64,000 nt of DNA from assembly GCA_963681505.1 (NCBI GenBank), contig OY811976.1:8552677-8616676 (forward strand), read 5' to 3'. Within the stretch, counting starts at the first letter, position 1; each line of letters opens with the position of its first letter. The position numbers and the translations under genes are program-made. Under the pieces are notes generated by a model. That model saw nothing but the letters and a program-made list of their open reading frames with translations. It had not been told where the DNA came from and did not search any database. Shown here in pieces: positions 47,054 through 60,700 of this stretch. The stretch comes from Eunapius fragilis. Lineage: Eukaryota; Porifera; Demospongiae; Spongillida; Spongillidae.

Positions 47054-48409
47054 ATGGCAGCGACAGTCACACAAACATACGCCGAGTACAGTGCCTTCCA
47101 GCAATGCTTCCACGAACTGGCAGATTTGCTGGCTCCCATCTCAAGTGAAATCACCACGCAACTCTTCTCCGAAGGACTGGTTGGTTTAACGGCTTTGAGG
47201 GATGCTCAAACCATCGGCATCTCCGATTACCAGAAGATTTCCAACACCCTTCAGTTCATTCAGTCGAGCATCGGAAGGGATTGCGGGAAGTTTGACAAAT
47301 TTTTGGGCGTCTTACGGACGAAACCAGAAGTATGTGACCTCGCCGATAAGCTGGAGGCGTGTCGCAACACTATCAGCCGCTCCGAGGCCGCCCGTCACCA
47401 GAGCGTCACGCGTGGCCTACCCTTTGTCGCTTCCACATCACCTCTTACCGCGCCGCTGGGGGAACGTTGTTTCCAGGCAATGGCGGGAACCCCTTCAGCG
47501 CCAAAACGTCCATCGACGATTTTGCCTCCTTCCAACCTGTCCCGGTTGTTGCCGTCCCAACTCGTTGATACGACGAATCGGAACTCCACTTCGGTTGCCG
47601 CCACTGCCATGGGCCTCCCGCTCCCCGCCACTTCCACTCCGTTATTCCTCTCTCGGCCCGTACCGTGCACGGACAAGGATCGAAAGGACACGCCCCACTT
47701 GCAGTACGAAGGCTCCATTAATCACAATGTTGACGAACGAAGGGAGGTGACAGGCCTAGAGAAGTGTAAGTGTGAGTGCGAGATAAAGCGTCTCGAGGAG
47801 GCACTGACCGCTTTGCAGATCGAGGATAGCCGTAAGCTGAACGATAGGGACCTTACAGTTAGCGTGCTGTCGCTGACGGTGAAAGACCTGCGCGCCGAAC
47901 GTGATGGGCTCCTTACAGAACGCGACGATCTGCGCGTTTACGCGTGTTACCTCTCCCAGACGCTGGAAGAGAGCCAGCAGGATCGCGCCCAACTGGGTGA
48001 GCAGTTGAAGCTCTGTGAGGAGGAGCTGAAGAGGTCAGAGACGGTGCACAGGATGGAGGTGCAGCACGTGAAGCAGCAGTTGCAGGCCGAGGCAGACGAA
48101 AAGATGACCCTCTCACAGGCGCTGGAAGATGGCCGTCACAAGTGTGCTCAGTTGAGTGAGCAGGTGAAGCTCTACGAGGAGGAGCGCAAGATACACGTAA
48201 TGGAGATACAGCAGCTGCAGGCCGAGGTGGATGAAACGATTGCCCTATCGCGGGCGCTGGAAGATAGCCATCAGAAGTGTGCCCAACTGGGTGAGCAGTT
48301 GAAGCTCTGTGAGGAGGAGCTGAAGAGGTCAGGGGTGGTGTTGGAGATGCAGCAGTTGCAGGCCAAGTGGGGACAAAGTGATGGGGCTTGTGATGCACAC
48401 GGGGTATAA
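47054..48409 (+). CDS. CARD-like death-fold plus coiled-coil protein (451 aa, single exon)
   Basis: ATG at 47054, no introns. Residues about 12-105 form a helical domain with the spacing of a CARD: LFSEGLVGLTALRDAQTIG, then KISNTLQFIQSS and FDKFLGVLRTKPEV...LADKLE. CARDs are homotypic interaction domains of apoptosis and innate-immune adaptors. A Ser/Pro/Thr-rich linker follows (about 106-225), then a coiled coil to the end with heptads and about three tandem repeats of QLGEQLKLCEEELKRS. Assignment to CARD is by pattern, not by a close named homologue. It shares layout and sequence with 54886-55995, so the two are paralogues. Cytosolic scaffold or adaptor is a reasonable guess. Confidence 0.75.
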   Translation: MAATVTQTYAEYSAFQQCFHELADLLAPISSEITTQLFSEGLVGLTALRDAQTIGISDYQKISNTLQFIQSSIGRDCGKFDKFLGVLRTKPEVCDLADKLEACRNTISRSEAARHQSVTRGLPFVASTSPLTAPLGERCFQAMAGTPSAPKRPSTILPPSNLSRLLPSQLVDTTNRNSTSVAATAMGLPLPATSTPLFLSRPVPCTDKDRKDTPHLQYEGSINHNVDERREVTGLEKCKCECEIKRLEEALTALQIEDSRKLNDRDLTVSVLSLTVKDLRAERDGLLTERDDLRVYACYLSQTLEESQQDRAQLGEQLKLCEEELKRSETVHRMEVQHVKQQLQAEADEKMTLSQALEDGRHKCAQLSEQVKLYEEERKIHVMEIQQLQAEVDETIALSRALEDSHQKCAQLGEQLKLCEEELKRSGVVLEMQQLQAKWGQSDGACDAHGV

Positions 48410-48932
48410 GTTACAGAGAGGAGTCGATAGGAAAGCCAATAATGATAGAAGAGTCAGCTACCATAATGCTGTGCAATAACAGCCATCTTTTGTTTGGTCA
48501 GCCTTGGAATGTGGCTTGTCTGCATCGTATTATGGAGTCATCCTGTACCACATCCTGTACTCTGGTCTTCATATCCTTGAGCGGTGTGGAGACTCTAAAT
48601 TATAATTAGCTGAGCTAGTTACCATGCAGTCAAAGGGTATCTTTATGCACCAAGGAGTGCCTGTCTTCATATGCATCTTGCACTTATTAACTTCAACTTC
48701 AATATATGTTGTCCGACATCTCAACTTGCATATTTCCTGACTCCTGTACTGGTATGGCTTGTATTTTGCGGAGGATGAATTGTTGACACACGTACGTCAG
48801 GCCATCAAGATATGCATGGGGTAGTAGAGAAGGGAAAAAACCCTAAACCAAATATGGAGTTATTTAATTGCATTATACATTATACATAATTAAATTCATT
48901 CCAGTACCTAGCCCCACCCTTACCTTGGTGCT
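48410..48932. other. Intergenic, presumably 3' UTR and promoter
   Basis: Nothing recognised. AT-rich. Confidence 0.4.
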
Positions 48933-51195
48933 ATGGGTGATCGGAAGAAAAATACTACCAGTAAGCGCGATAAAAAACACGGCAAAAAGGAAGACAGAAG
49001 TTACTCACTAAGCGAGGTTAAGGCTATTTATTATACATACGTACTCCAGTCCACACACGATGCACATTCTCGTCTTTGACAGCTTCTTGAATGCATTGAT
49101 GGCGACTTGAATAAACTGGACAATTGCGCCGAACCCGAGACGTTCGAAAAAATAAAATCTGCTCTAAAGGGAAAGCTTGAAACTGCAAGAGAAGACATCA
49201 GTTTTCAGCTGAAAGGGTTAGCAAGCATGGCGCGGTGCGATCACCAGATGCACCGATATCACTGACTCCTAAGGAGGCTCAGTCAAAGTCACATCGAAGT
49301 CATAGCAAGCTAGAGGGTAAACGTAGGAGGTGATTTCGGTCTGCAAAAACACCCTTCTTTCACTCACATACGCATGCACACATACGCACACTGTGCTTCA
49401 AGTATCCTTTATAATAAATCCAATCTATGTTTTAATTTCATCCTCTGCACCCTAGTCTATAGCTGAATGACAATATGTGATGACCACTGATGCGTGCATT
49501 ATACAACAGGCGTGTAGGTATACTCCTACGTGGCAAGAGTGGCCTTCTTTGCACCAACACACTTAATCAACTTGAGCATCCATGTGGGTTTGGCAAAGCC
49601 TCCTTTCTGTGCATTCCTTTTGGGAAGAAAACAAGCCTACTGCTGCATGATATAAGGTTTTCCTTTGTGCTGCTTGCATTGGACTTGAACCTGATTAATT
49701 TGCCACCCAACCAGGCTTCAAATATCAGTTTCTAGTTATTATAATGTATCTAGTCTTGCTAATATGATACCATTTCATCCACTGATTATGTACACCAATC
49801 ACACAAGGATATGCTGCATTTCTTATGTCACATGATGTCCCCTATAAGTCTTCCCTTGTGATGTAAATGGGGGTGTCAGGAAGCACCCCAAAAAAAAAGA
49901 CACCAGGTGTACAAAGAACAGTACCATCACATTACTCGGTGATAATAATGTCAGTGGATTTGCTACTGTACTTGTCACGTTCCAAATTTGCATGCATGTA
50001 AGTCAAACCTGCTTGACTGCGATTAGTGGACAAGCTGCAAATGTGGGGCAAGACAAAACGCAAGTAGCATCACACCATGCTAATTCATAGCACCGTTGTA
50101 ATGCTAAAGGTGCATTATATTATATAATCAGAGCAAACACACATATTTGTATGGTCTGTGGTGAGACGAGATTGTTTAATTATGTTGTACACTGTAAAAA
50201 TGGATGGGTGAATTTCACTCAAAACGGTTCAAAATAGCACTCGATTTGAGAAATCGAGTGCTATTTTGAACCGTTTTGAGTGAAATTCACCCATCCGTTT
50301 TTACAGTGTAGTACTGCTTTAAATATATGTATGCACATAACACAAATCGTAGCAGAAGCTATACAAAATCATTTACATATATTTATATATTTAGGGTATT
50401 TTTGCCTTCATAAGTAATATGGATTATGTTATCAGTGTTCCTAAATAGGGTTGTGATGCTTTTTTCCCCCCTCTTTATAGATCTGTTGAGTTGCAAAAGA
50501 ATTTGAGAACACTCAAAGATAGGATAGACCAGCAATGCACTAGATTTAATGAAATAGTGCTACAAGGTCCAATGCGATCATTTCCTAATTCCTATCACCA
50601 CTCCCTTTCAAGGCAATGATATATCACCACAGGTTCGAACCAGACAGAAGAGCCAGAGCAGGTCCAAGTTACGCAGGAGAAGAGTGCATCTGAAACAAGG
50701 GGAAAAGAGTACCAAGATATGTTAGACTTGGAAAAGCAAGTTATGAATGCTCCTCGTTGCATGATACCTATTATGCCTACATTCATCATCTACTGAAATG
50801 GATTAATTAACAGGGATATAAACGATCTAAAAGAGATGAACCAGTTCCTTGGTGATAATTTACGCACACAGGGTGAAGAAGTAAATTTTATAGGTCAGTA
50901 AATTCATTTATACCTGTACAGTGTTTTCACTATATTATTATTAGATACAGCCACCCACCATTCACTCAAGAGTACTGAGAAAGGATGCCAAAATGTTGAA
51001 AAAGCACATGTACGTCAGTTACCACAGACTACAGAAATGATACGTATTGAAGCCAAGAGAATGGAATTGTTCCACACCCTGACCTTTGCTCCATTGAAGC
51101 AATCATTGTATGCATTGGTATGGGAAATGGAACTTCAGTGCCACTGGCACTGGTTTCAGACGGCATGTGATCAAGATACTTGTACTACAAATTAA
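48933..51195 (+). CDS. Syntaxin-like Q-SNARE
   Basis: Model: 48933-49016, 49083-49216, 50481-50566, 50633-50735, 50814-50893, 50945 onward, open to TAA at 51193-51195 if unspliced. The first intron (66 bases) removes an in-frame TGA. All joins keep frame if intron 4 uses a GC donor (AAAA/GCAAGT). Protein: basic start MGDRKKNTTSKRDKK, helical middle, then a t-SNARE motif (about 120-184): LEKDINDLKEMNQFLGDNL, zero-layer Gln in RTQGEEV, ending CQNVEKAH. SNAREs drive vesicle fusion. I do not see a convincing C-terminal membrane anchor, so the last exon is uncertain: a further splice (CAT/GTACGT at 51009) or decay is possible. AATAAA at 51655 suits the 3' end. Confidence 0.6.
50190..50308. mobile_element. 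119-bp palindromic MITE with TA duplication
   Basis: Arms of 58 bases starting CACTGTAAAAATGGATGGG pair with one mismatch around a tiny loop (GAG). TA flanks both ends, as for Tc1/mariner-type elements. Sits in the long intron of the SNARE gene. Confidence 0.88.
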
Positions 51196-51654
51196 TAACT
51201 CAGTTCATATTCTGTCTAGCTTACTATACACTGTATATATGTATCAGATAAATCTGCCTATCACATTAAACAAGTACATTGCTGTCAGAAAAAAATAATA
51301 CACAGAGCCATGTTATAATAGTGTTAGTGCCTGGTATAAGTTTTGATGCCCCAATACTGCACGATGAACAGCTGGATCAATCAACTGATGCATTTGCTGT
51401 GGTGTAATGCTATTTGTAGCAGTGCATTATGTTCAATGTGCCTATACATCCATGCAAATTGTTTTGTATCTTGCCAGTAACTGTATTTCTTTGAAAACAG
51501 GTGGAATTTGTGCGCCACTCCAAGATTTGCAACATCATTTGAATAATGTGGTGTAATGTGGCACCATCAGTGAGGACCAGACTACCACCAATACCATGAG
51601 AACAGTAGCTAGGCTGTGTATGAGTCATGCATATTTCTGGTTACACTGCCTTTT

Positions 51655-51660
51655 AATAAA
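51655..51660 (+). terminator. Poly(A) signal for the SNARE gene
   Basis: AATAAA about 460 bases after the proposed stop and 136 bases before the convergent phospholipase stop. Confidence 0.4.
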
Positions 51661-51795
51661 GTTAATAATTTTGAGGCAAGGACTTCCAGTGTATTGATGA
51701 ATGACAACAGAAGTCACGCAAGCAATCATTTTGCCTCACTTGTACTCGCAAACAAATATATCTTTTACAACATGCATGGGTAAACCTGAGCTAAG

Positions 51796-54700
51796 CTAGG
51801 TCGCATAGGTCTGCAGTAGAACATAAGCAGCTGTGTCAGCAGACGTCCAGTACACTGAGCGCGATGTGAGAGCACTGAAGTAGCTGAGGTCCAGCATGCC
51901 TTCCTTCAGGCTGAAGTCCAGACGTTCTCTCAGGCAGTCTAAACAAGCAAGGAACAGCGTAAACTATGTAAGTGTGTCTTCCTCCCTGTTGCTTACCAGC
52001 AGGAGATAGGTGACAGTCATGGTCAAAATTCTGAATGTAAAATTTAAGAAGTGTTCCATATTACATGGAGGTAAACCTCACTCGTGAAAGACTATGTTCA
52101 AGCATGGCCAATTCACAATACAAGACTAACACATTAAGATGAAACCTTATTAAGAAATGGATTCATTATCCATATCAGAGATAGCAAAGTCAGTATGTTG
52201 TGTGTTATATCAAGTCCAAAATTTCTGTATCAATATTTCCATGTAGTTTTACGTGCACACATCATATACCTTGTCTTTTTCTTCCTTTGGCTCAGGTGCC
52301 TGCTTCTTGGAGTTTGTGACCGCACCGATCAGGCTGGACATCCAGGAACCACTCTGTCCGCTTGGGGCAGCAAGCATCTGGTCTGTCTTGGGTCCCTCAG
52401 CGTGATCCAAGGAGGCCTTGGAGGGTCTGGAGCTGGCATTGCCTACCTTCACTGGCTTGATACTGGCATAGGCCTCATTGATGAGAGGCTCCAGTCTGTA
52501 GGCCTGCAGCACACATAACACATAATACACATGTGCGCGCACACACATGCACAACCACACATGTACATGCACACACAGAGTACAACTACATATACACACA
52601 CACAATTAATGCAACCTGCCATACACATGCACACACAATCGCATACATATGCACACATACAAATATGTTTTACTGCATATCTAATATCTCACACAAACCA
52701 CTCCACTAAATAGTGTTATTTATTAATACACTCCCAACTTGTACCTCAGGATCAGAGGGGTGATAAATATTATGGATCCTCCTGCACACCTCAGTTGGAA
52801 CAAGACTGGCAGAGCTCCTGTGACCTCTCTTGACCAGTGACTCATGCTCCCTCATCAGAAGAAACATCCCAAGTGGAGACCCCACCAAAAACAAGTGCTC
52901 TACCTTTTGATGGGTGGGAAAAGGGTGGGTGGGGAGGGGGGGGTGTGGACCAGGTGTCATCAATTGTTGTTTCCCCCATTTGTAAAATGGTTCTAAATCA
53001 TTTATTGCTATGGCATTAACATACAGTTATACGCCTTGCCATCTAGACTGTTCATCACCAATTCATTGTTCCATATTACTTAGGTGTGTTCCATTATAAA
53101 CCAATACATATACCTGGTAGATCCAAGGCACTAAATGGCTCAAAGTGCATGGCCATTAATCGTAGCACTAGTTGGTAAGGTTCAGTGTTTACATGTATCC
53201 AATCAAAATTTAGCTGTTGTGCATCAGTACCTTGAAGTCCAGTGAGTACACGTGGTCGGAACAGGAGGACACACCAAGCTGCCTCTCCAGGTCAGCCATC
53301 TCCCTCCTCAGAGCGTGAAGCCTCTCCAGTACAACACTACCATCACCTTCATCTTTGTCAATAGAAGCTGAGAAAATGGCCAGAGTTTTAAGAACAAAAT
53401 ACGCATAAGCATGAATCCCATATGCTCAATCATACATTACACATTACACATGTACATATCACATGTACACATCAACATCTGCATGCACCTGCTCCAATTG
53501 CCTCCTCCCTAGACACACTGCACACTGGATCATCATGTCTGATACCGTTGGCCAAGCAGGTCTCATGCAGGAGGTCGTACATGATCACTGAGCCAAGGGA
53601 GTGAGCAAGGACGGACACAGTTCCACCATCTTCATGGAAGTGTGGGTGATGCTTGATGAACTGTCTGTACTGGCTGTTGATGGCTGTGTGGAGCCCACTT
53701 AGAATCTAGTGTGTGCATGTGGGGGGGGGGGGGGGGGAGCACTGGAATAATAATCACTTATTTTTAAAATCGTTGAGTGAACAAAAAAGGTGATGAAATT
53801 TGGTTTCCACAGCGGCGGTGTACAGATACATGTGTGGAACAGACACATTTAAGACGTCAATCTGTTAAAATATCTGCCCAAATATTACTGCAACCATTTA
53901 ATTAATATCATACAATGATGTCCAATATTATGTTTCCATGACACGAGCCTTCCACTGGCTGGGTATTTCATGACAATTACTCAGCCATATAATGCACATA
54001 CCTTGCACATTATACTCAGGAAACTCTCATTATGGGTACAACACCCCCCACCCTGCCCACCTAGTTTGGCAACATGAGGGTGTGCTTTCTCCATGCACTC
54101 AACCATACAATATCCTCCATACCTAAAAAGAACGCATTCTGCCTCGCATTCTGCAATGAAATTGAGCTATTAATGTATTTTATGATGATGTCCAAGTTTG
54201 AAGTACCTTAATTATCCCCTGTAAAATCACTACAATGTATGTACTTGATTTTATTTCAATCAAAGCAAAATTTGAGTGGATGAACTGATGGATGAACTGA
54301 GTGATTAAATCAACAAGCGCGACAATATATCTCGCACCCAGCCCCACATGCCATTGTGGGACTAAAGTCATCACACTTATACCTACTTTGAAACTACTTG
54401 TAGCATCATGAAATACAATAAGGAAATGAGTGATAATTTACTGCTTACATGTAAAAGGAACAATATGGGGGCGGCGGTTAAGGATGTGTAATGATGTGGG
54501 CGTTGGCCAATCACAAATTTCAATATTGTTACTTGTTGTATTGTACCCAGACCCAATAATGTCACAGCAGGACAGCAGTACATTAGCACTACAACCCGAC
54601 ACATCAAAATGAGGGTGGAAGTGAACCACTCGAAGGAATGTTGGTACAGTTTTAACAATGACGTCTGTACCCCTGCCTGCTCATAAGCGACACTTTACGG

Positions 54701-57700
54701 TAATTAATTATGTAATAAAAATAATATTGAACGTAGCGTGGTCGGTGATTTAATCCACCCACTAGCAGTGACGTGTACCAGGCTAATAAAGGTCGCGGGG
54801 AGGCCCGGGGGGGGGGGGGGGGATAGATATTATATATATAGTATATGGAATTAACACTACGCCGATTAATACCAGGCAGACGTAAATGGCAAGGGAGACA
54901 GCCGAATCCAAAGCTTTTCAGCACTTCTTCTACGACCTGGTCGTCGCATGCGCTTCCAATGTTGTGGACATAACTTCACAGCTATATTCCAAAGAACTCG
55001 TCAGCTACTCAACTCTATGCGACACGAATACCCTTGGCCTTACGGATCACCAGAAGGCCACAAACCTCTTCCGGGCCCTCAAAACGGCCATCAGCAGAGA
55101 ACCCGAAAAGTTCCAGAGGTGCGTCGGTGTTCTAAGGGAGAATGCGGAGCTACATACAGTCGCCGACGAATTGGAAAGGTTCAGGGACAAGATAGAGTTG
55201 GACATGTCAAGTGAACGAGTGAGTCTCACGCGGGGGGGCAGTTGTGCCGAATTTCAGTATTCCTTCCAAGCGACGGAGGGATGTTTCGTGACCGCGGCCG
55301 AAGCGGGAGCCCCGGGATGTCTCAAAGCCGAAGGCAGAAGGCGCCCGCCGGGTGTGGTTCCTCCCCACACACTACCCGTACCTACAACCGACCAAGTGCC
55401 AAGCTATCGCAGGGGGGCGATCCCGAGCAAAGCTACTGAGCACCCCGCCCCCAACCCTTCTTCCTCGTCGCCGTCATCAACCTGCAGTACTCGCCCCGTC
55501 CTGTGTACGGAGGGGGGATTTCCCAGCGCTGCCGATGAACGTCATCGGCAGCAGAACGACAAGATAGATCTAGATGGAGGTGGTGCGAAGACCAAGTCGG
55601 AGCTCGAGATACAGAAACTTCAACAGCATTTTGTAGCATTTCAGATCGACGCGGAGCGCAAGTTGAGTGATAAGGACCTGATACTGAAGGAGCTAACGCT
55701 GAGGTGTACGGAGCTTCGTGAGCAGCGAGACAAACTGGAGACTGACATGTTCTATTATTGCCACCAGCTGCAGAATCGCGAAGAGGAGTGCAGTTCGCTG
55801 GAAGTGCAGGTGGCGGCCTACGAGAAAGAGCTGAAGAAGGCTCAAAGTGCGTATCAAATGGAGGTGGAGCGGTTGAAACACAAGCTGAAAGAGACAAAGG
55901 AGCTCTTGGTACATCAACTACGTACTTGCTACGGGACAAAAAAGAATGATCAGGAGAAGAAGTGGGCGGGGTTGAAGAGGGGACACTCCTTCTGACAGTA
56001 TGTATATATATATAATTTATATATATATATATATAAAATACATATATACATAGTCAGCAGGCTGACCCATCCAGTCCACAAGTACCTCAGCTTCCTGCCC
56101 CATGCTGGTGCAACTTCTCCATGACTCTTCTGCACTTCTCAGAGTACTGAGACTGATTACAAAACATTGAACACACGCACACATCTCTACGGGTTTAATG
56201 GTGTGATGATGGGCAAAGGCATCTGGAGTGCTGTAGTGATCACATGCCACATTTAAATGTTTGCATAGACTGTGAACACATGTGTTATCACGAGGGAGAT
56301 ATGCCCACCTTACTTCAGGCTGGGAAGTATACTGACTGATAAAATACCATAGAAAGGCTTAGGAGGTTGAGGGGATTCCCCTTAAGACACGCTGATAAGG
56401 TGCTAGGGTATATTCCCCTACAACTGCATGAATATGACACGCAAAGGTATGAACACATGTATGTATTGATGCCCGTAAATGGCCATCATATATTCATACC
56501 TCCCCTCCATATTTGTGACTTGTGTAGTAGAAAAACTCTACCAATGAGTTGTTTAGAAATCCTCTAAGCATTTTGATCCCATCATCTGTTATGTTCTTGA
56601 GCATCTCTGGAGAGGAAGAATCAATCGCTTGAGGTTTAAAAGGTCATATGTAAGCATTCCACTACGTGGTGACAGTGCTTTCCATGCTACACTGCACTGA
56701 CTAGTGAGTGGGACAATGAAAATCGCCATATTTGGCACCGCTATACATTCCAGCTTCACAATCCACCAATGATAGGTCACAATGTGCAGTAATTCTACGT
56801 TTAATGAAAGCCACGCATGCGTGCATGTCGATGTACCACTCCCTACCGTCATTGAGAGTTAAAGATGTCCGCCAATCTACTGGTAAAAATTCAATCCTCT
56901 TATCGTTCCAATGTTCGGGAAAGTACTTCTTAGCCACTTGGATACAAGTTTCCCTGAAGCTGTAACAACATGTAAGTCACTAACTTAATTTTTATTACTG
57001 TAACCATCAATATTCCACATACAGCTTGTGTCATGCCTAGTGCATTTAAGATATGACTGAGGGTACAGGCATGAATACATGAATACAGATGCACAAACCA
57101 ACGCTTACTCATTAGTGTGCTTGCTGACTGGTGAACCAGTCGAGCTCTCTCCTATCCCATGAACAACAAGCACCAGGTGTCCTATGGGAACAGCCTGGCC
57201 TGCATCTTCCATAGCGGACGCCACATATCCTCTCTTGAGGCACGTTCCACTGAACGATGCACTCTTCCCAAGGGCCTCACCAAGTCTGATGAGGACGAAT
57301 GTCGAGAAATCCTTCCCCAGCTTGTAGACATTGCCACTGTCCATCCAAACGACTTCGCACTTCTCCAGAGCCAATCGACTGACCACAACTGGATGTCAAC
57401 ACAATTACAGTGCAGTGTGGACCACACCAACAAAACAATGGGTATGCATCATATCTTACAACGTGCCTACAACAGCCATCATAGCAGCGAAAAAGGCCCT
57501 AACTCATATTTTTCAAGTTTTCACAGATATCCTGTGTCCCCTTACGCACTGGAATTTAGTCTGCCCATCCTGGAATTAAAGTGGCCTGAATTTTTATTTA
57601 TGTGTATTGCACACATCAATTTTGATGCTCCTTCCTGGAAATTTTTTATTATATTGCGTTAGGTCCCCTTCACTTGCAACAATTCATTATACTTACACCT

Positions 57701-60700
57701 ACCACACTCATACACATACACCTACCACACTCATACACATACACCTACCCACTCATACACATACACCTACCCACTCATACACACACCTACCACACATACA
57801 ACCTACCACACTCATACACACACCTACCACACTCATACACATACAACCTACCCCACTCATACACATACACCTACCCACTCATACACATACACCTACCCAC
57901 TCATACACACACCTACCACACATACAACCTACCACACTCATACACACACCTACCACACTCATACACATACAACCTACCCCACTCATACACATACAACCTA
58001 CCACACTCATACACATACAACCTACCACACTCATACACATACACCTACCCACTCTTACACCTACCACACTCATACACATACAATCTACCACACTCATATA
58101 CACACCTACCCACTCATACACCTACCACACTCATACACATACAACCTACCACACTCATACACATACACCTACCCACTCATACACACACCTACCACACATA
58201 CAACCTACCACACTCATACACACACCTACCACACTCATACACATACAACCTACCCCACTCATACACATACAACCTACCACACTCATACACATACAACCTA
58301 CCACACTCATACACATACACCTACCCACTCTTACACCTACCACACTCATACACATACAATCTACCACACTCATACACACACCTACCCACTCATACACCTA
58401 CCACACTCATACACATACAACCTACCACACTCGTACACATACAACCTACCCCACTCATACACATACACCTACCACACTCATACACATACAACCTACCACA
58501 CTCATACACATACAACCTACCACACTCATACACATACACCTACCCACTCATACACACACACCTACCACACTCATACACATACAACCTACCACACTCATAC
58601 ACATACAACCTACCACACTCATACACATACAACCTACCACACTCATACACATACACCTACCCACTCATACACCTACCACACTCATACACATACACCTACC
58701 ACACTCATACACACACCTACCCACTCATACACCTACCACACTCATACACATACACCTACCACACTCATACACATACAACCTACCACACTCATACACATAC
58801 AACCTACCACACTCATACACATACAACCTACCACACTCATACACATACACCTACCCACTCATACACCTACCACACTCATACACATACACCTACCACACTC
58901 ATACACACACCTACCCACTCATACACCTACCACACTCATACACATACACCTACCACACTCATACACATACAACCTACCACACTCATACACATACAACCTA
59001 CCACACTCATACACACACACTCATACACATACAACCTACCACACTCATACACATACACCTACCCACTCATACACCTACCACACTCATACACATACAATCT
59101 ACCACACTCATACACATACACCTACCCACTCATACACCTACCACACTCATACACATACACCTACCCACTCATACACATACAACCTACCACACTCATACAC
59201 ATACACCTACCCACTCATACACCTACCACACTCATACACACACACCTACCACACTCATACACATACACCTACCCACTCATACACACACACCTACCACACT
59301 CATACACATACACCTACCACACTCATACACATACACCTACACCTCATACACACATCTGATACACTCATACAGCTACCATCCAATAAAAAATCCAAATATG
59401 TTCACAATGCACAAGAGAGCTCGGTAAAATATGTTTTGAGAACTAATAGCAAGGGATGTGAAGAATACTGTGTATAGCATACGTTCTGTCTCATGTGGAG
59501 CTTTTAAGGAGTTTGCAAGTCCAAATCCAGTACCTGAGGCATCAACATCTTTATCTATCTGCAAAAAGATTGAAAAAAATAGAACACGTGTTAAAAATTC
59601 TCTCGAGGCTATCTCCAAATGCATCCATAGCAACCATCTCCCCTCTTAATACAAACCATTGTCCTCCACTCTGGGTCGCAGTGCTTCTTCTCAATACTCT
59701 GTGCCTCTGTCTCCTCCAAAGGGTACCACTTGTCCCCTTGGACCTCAAACCAGGTGCCTCGGAGAATATTGAATGCATCCTTCTCTACAACATAGAAAGG
59801 ATATGTTATCTTGTTCAGGGACACCACATTGTACAAAGGTCAGCCCCAAAGATGACAAACATGCACAACAAAATAGCCGAACAAAATGAAATGCTGACTG
59901 CGATTATGGGGCACTGTTCATTTTACATTTACACTGATTATCTCATGATAGAAATACCGCTCAGCATACGACACACACACACATGTGCAAACAAATGCAC
60001 ACTCACATGCACACACACACACACACACACACACACTAACACATGCTCATCATCCTTACCACTCCAGTATATCGCTGTACACGTCATGGCCCTCAGGTCT
60101 GCTTCATAGAGGTCCCCCATCACGTCAATGCAGGTAGAGGAGGTAGGGTGGTCCAGCAAGGGCAGGGTCCGGTACCTCACCTCCAGCTTGAGCGAGTCCC
60201 CACCACTGAAGGGCTGCCAGTACTGGCCGCTCTTCATATGGAACCAACGTACCTCATGAAGTTGGAGCGGAGGCACATGACCTTCAAGGCCCTGCACAGG
60301 CAAAGAGAAACTGTGACCAATGTTGCTTTTCTATGGTATGAATGGGACCACTGGGTGCTTGAGTAACAGTTATTGCATCTCACCCTAAAACGATGTACTC
60401 TTTTTACACCATGAGATCAGAACAGTGGAATATGCATCAGAATATATGGAATGAGACTATGGCGTTAAGTTCAATAACGGGTTACATATATGCTCAGGTT
60501 ACTTGATGCAATGCGCTTCGATCGCATCAGTAATTCGTGCTCGTAGAGAGAGGCTGTATTTCGTGCTCCTGGGGAGGAGCACGCGTTCTGGACTGGGGAG
60601 GAGAACATACTCTGGACTGGGGCGGAGGAGGAGTCTGCATGGATGTCTGCTGATATGACAGATATGGTGGAGGGAATTCCTCGGGTGGAACCTGGTTAAA

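Noticed and set aside
47913..48398. 161-codon minus-strand Pro/Ala/Ser/His-rich frame
   Set aside because: It is the antisense of the repeated coiled-coil coding sequence. No motif of its own.
57690..59360. Possible CRISPR array
   Set aside because: The units are contiguous, without unique spacers of constant length. The genome is eukaryotic.
57607..59427. 606- and 561-codon open frames rich in Thr, His, Ile, Leu, Tyr and Pro
   Set aside because: They are translations of the CCTACCACACTCATACA minisatellite. Units lack stops in several frames, and the region is an intron of the phospholipase gene.
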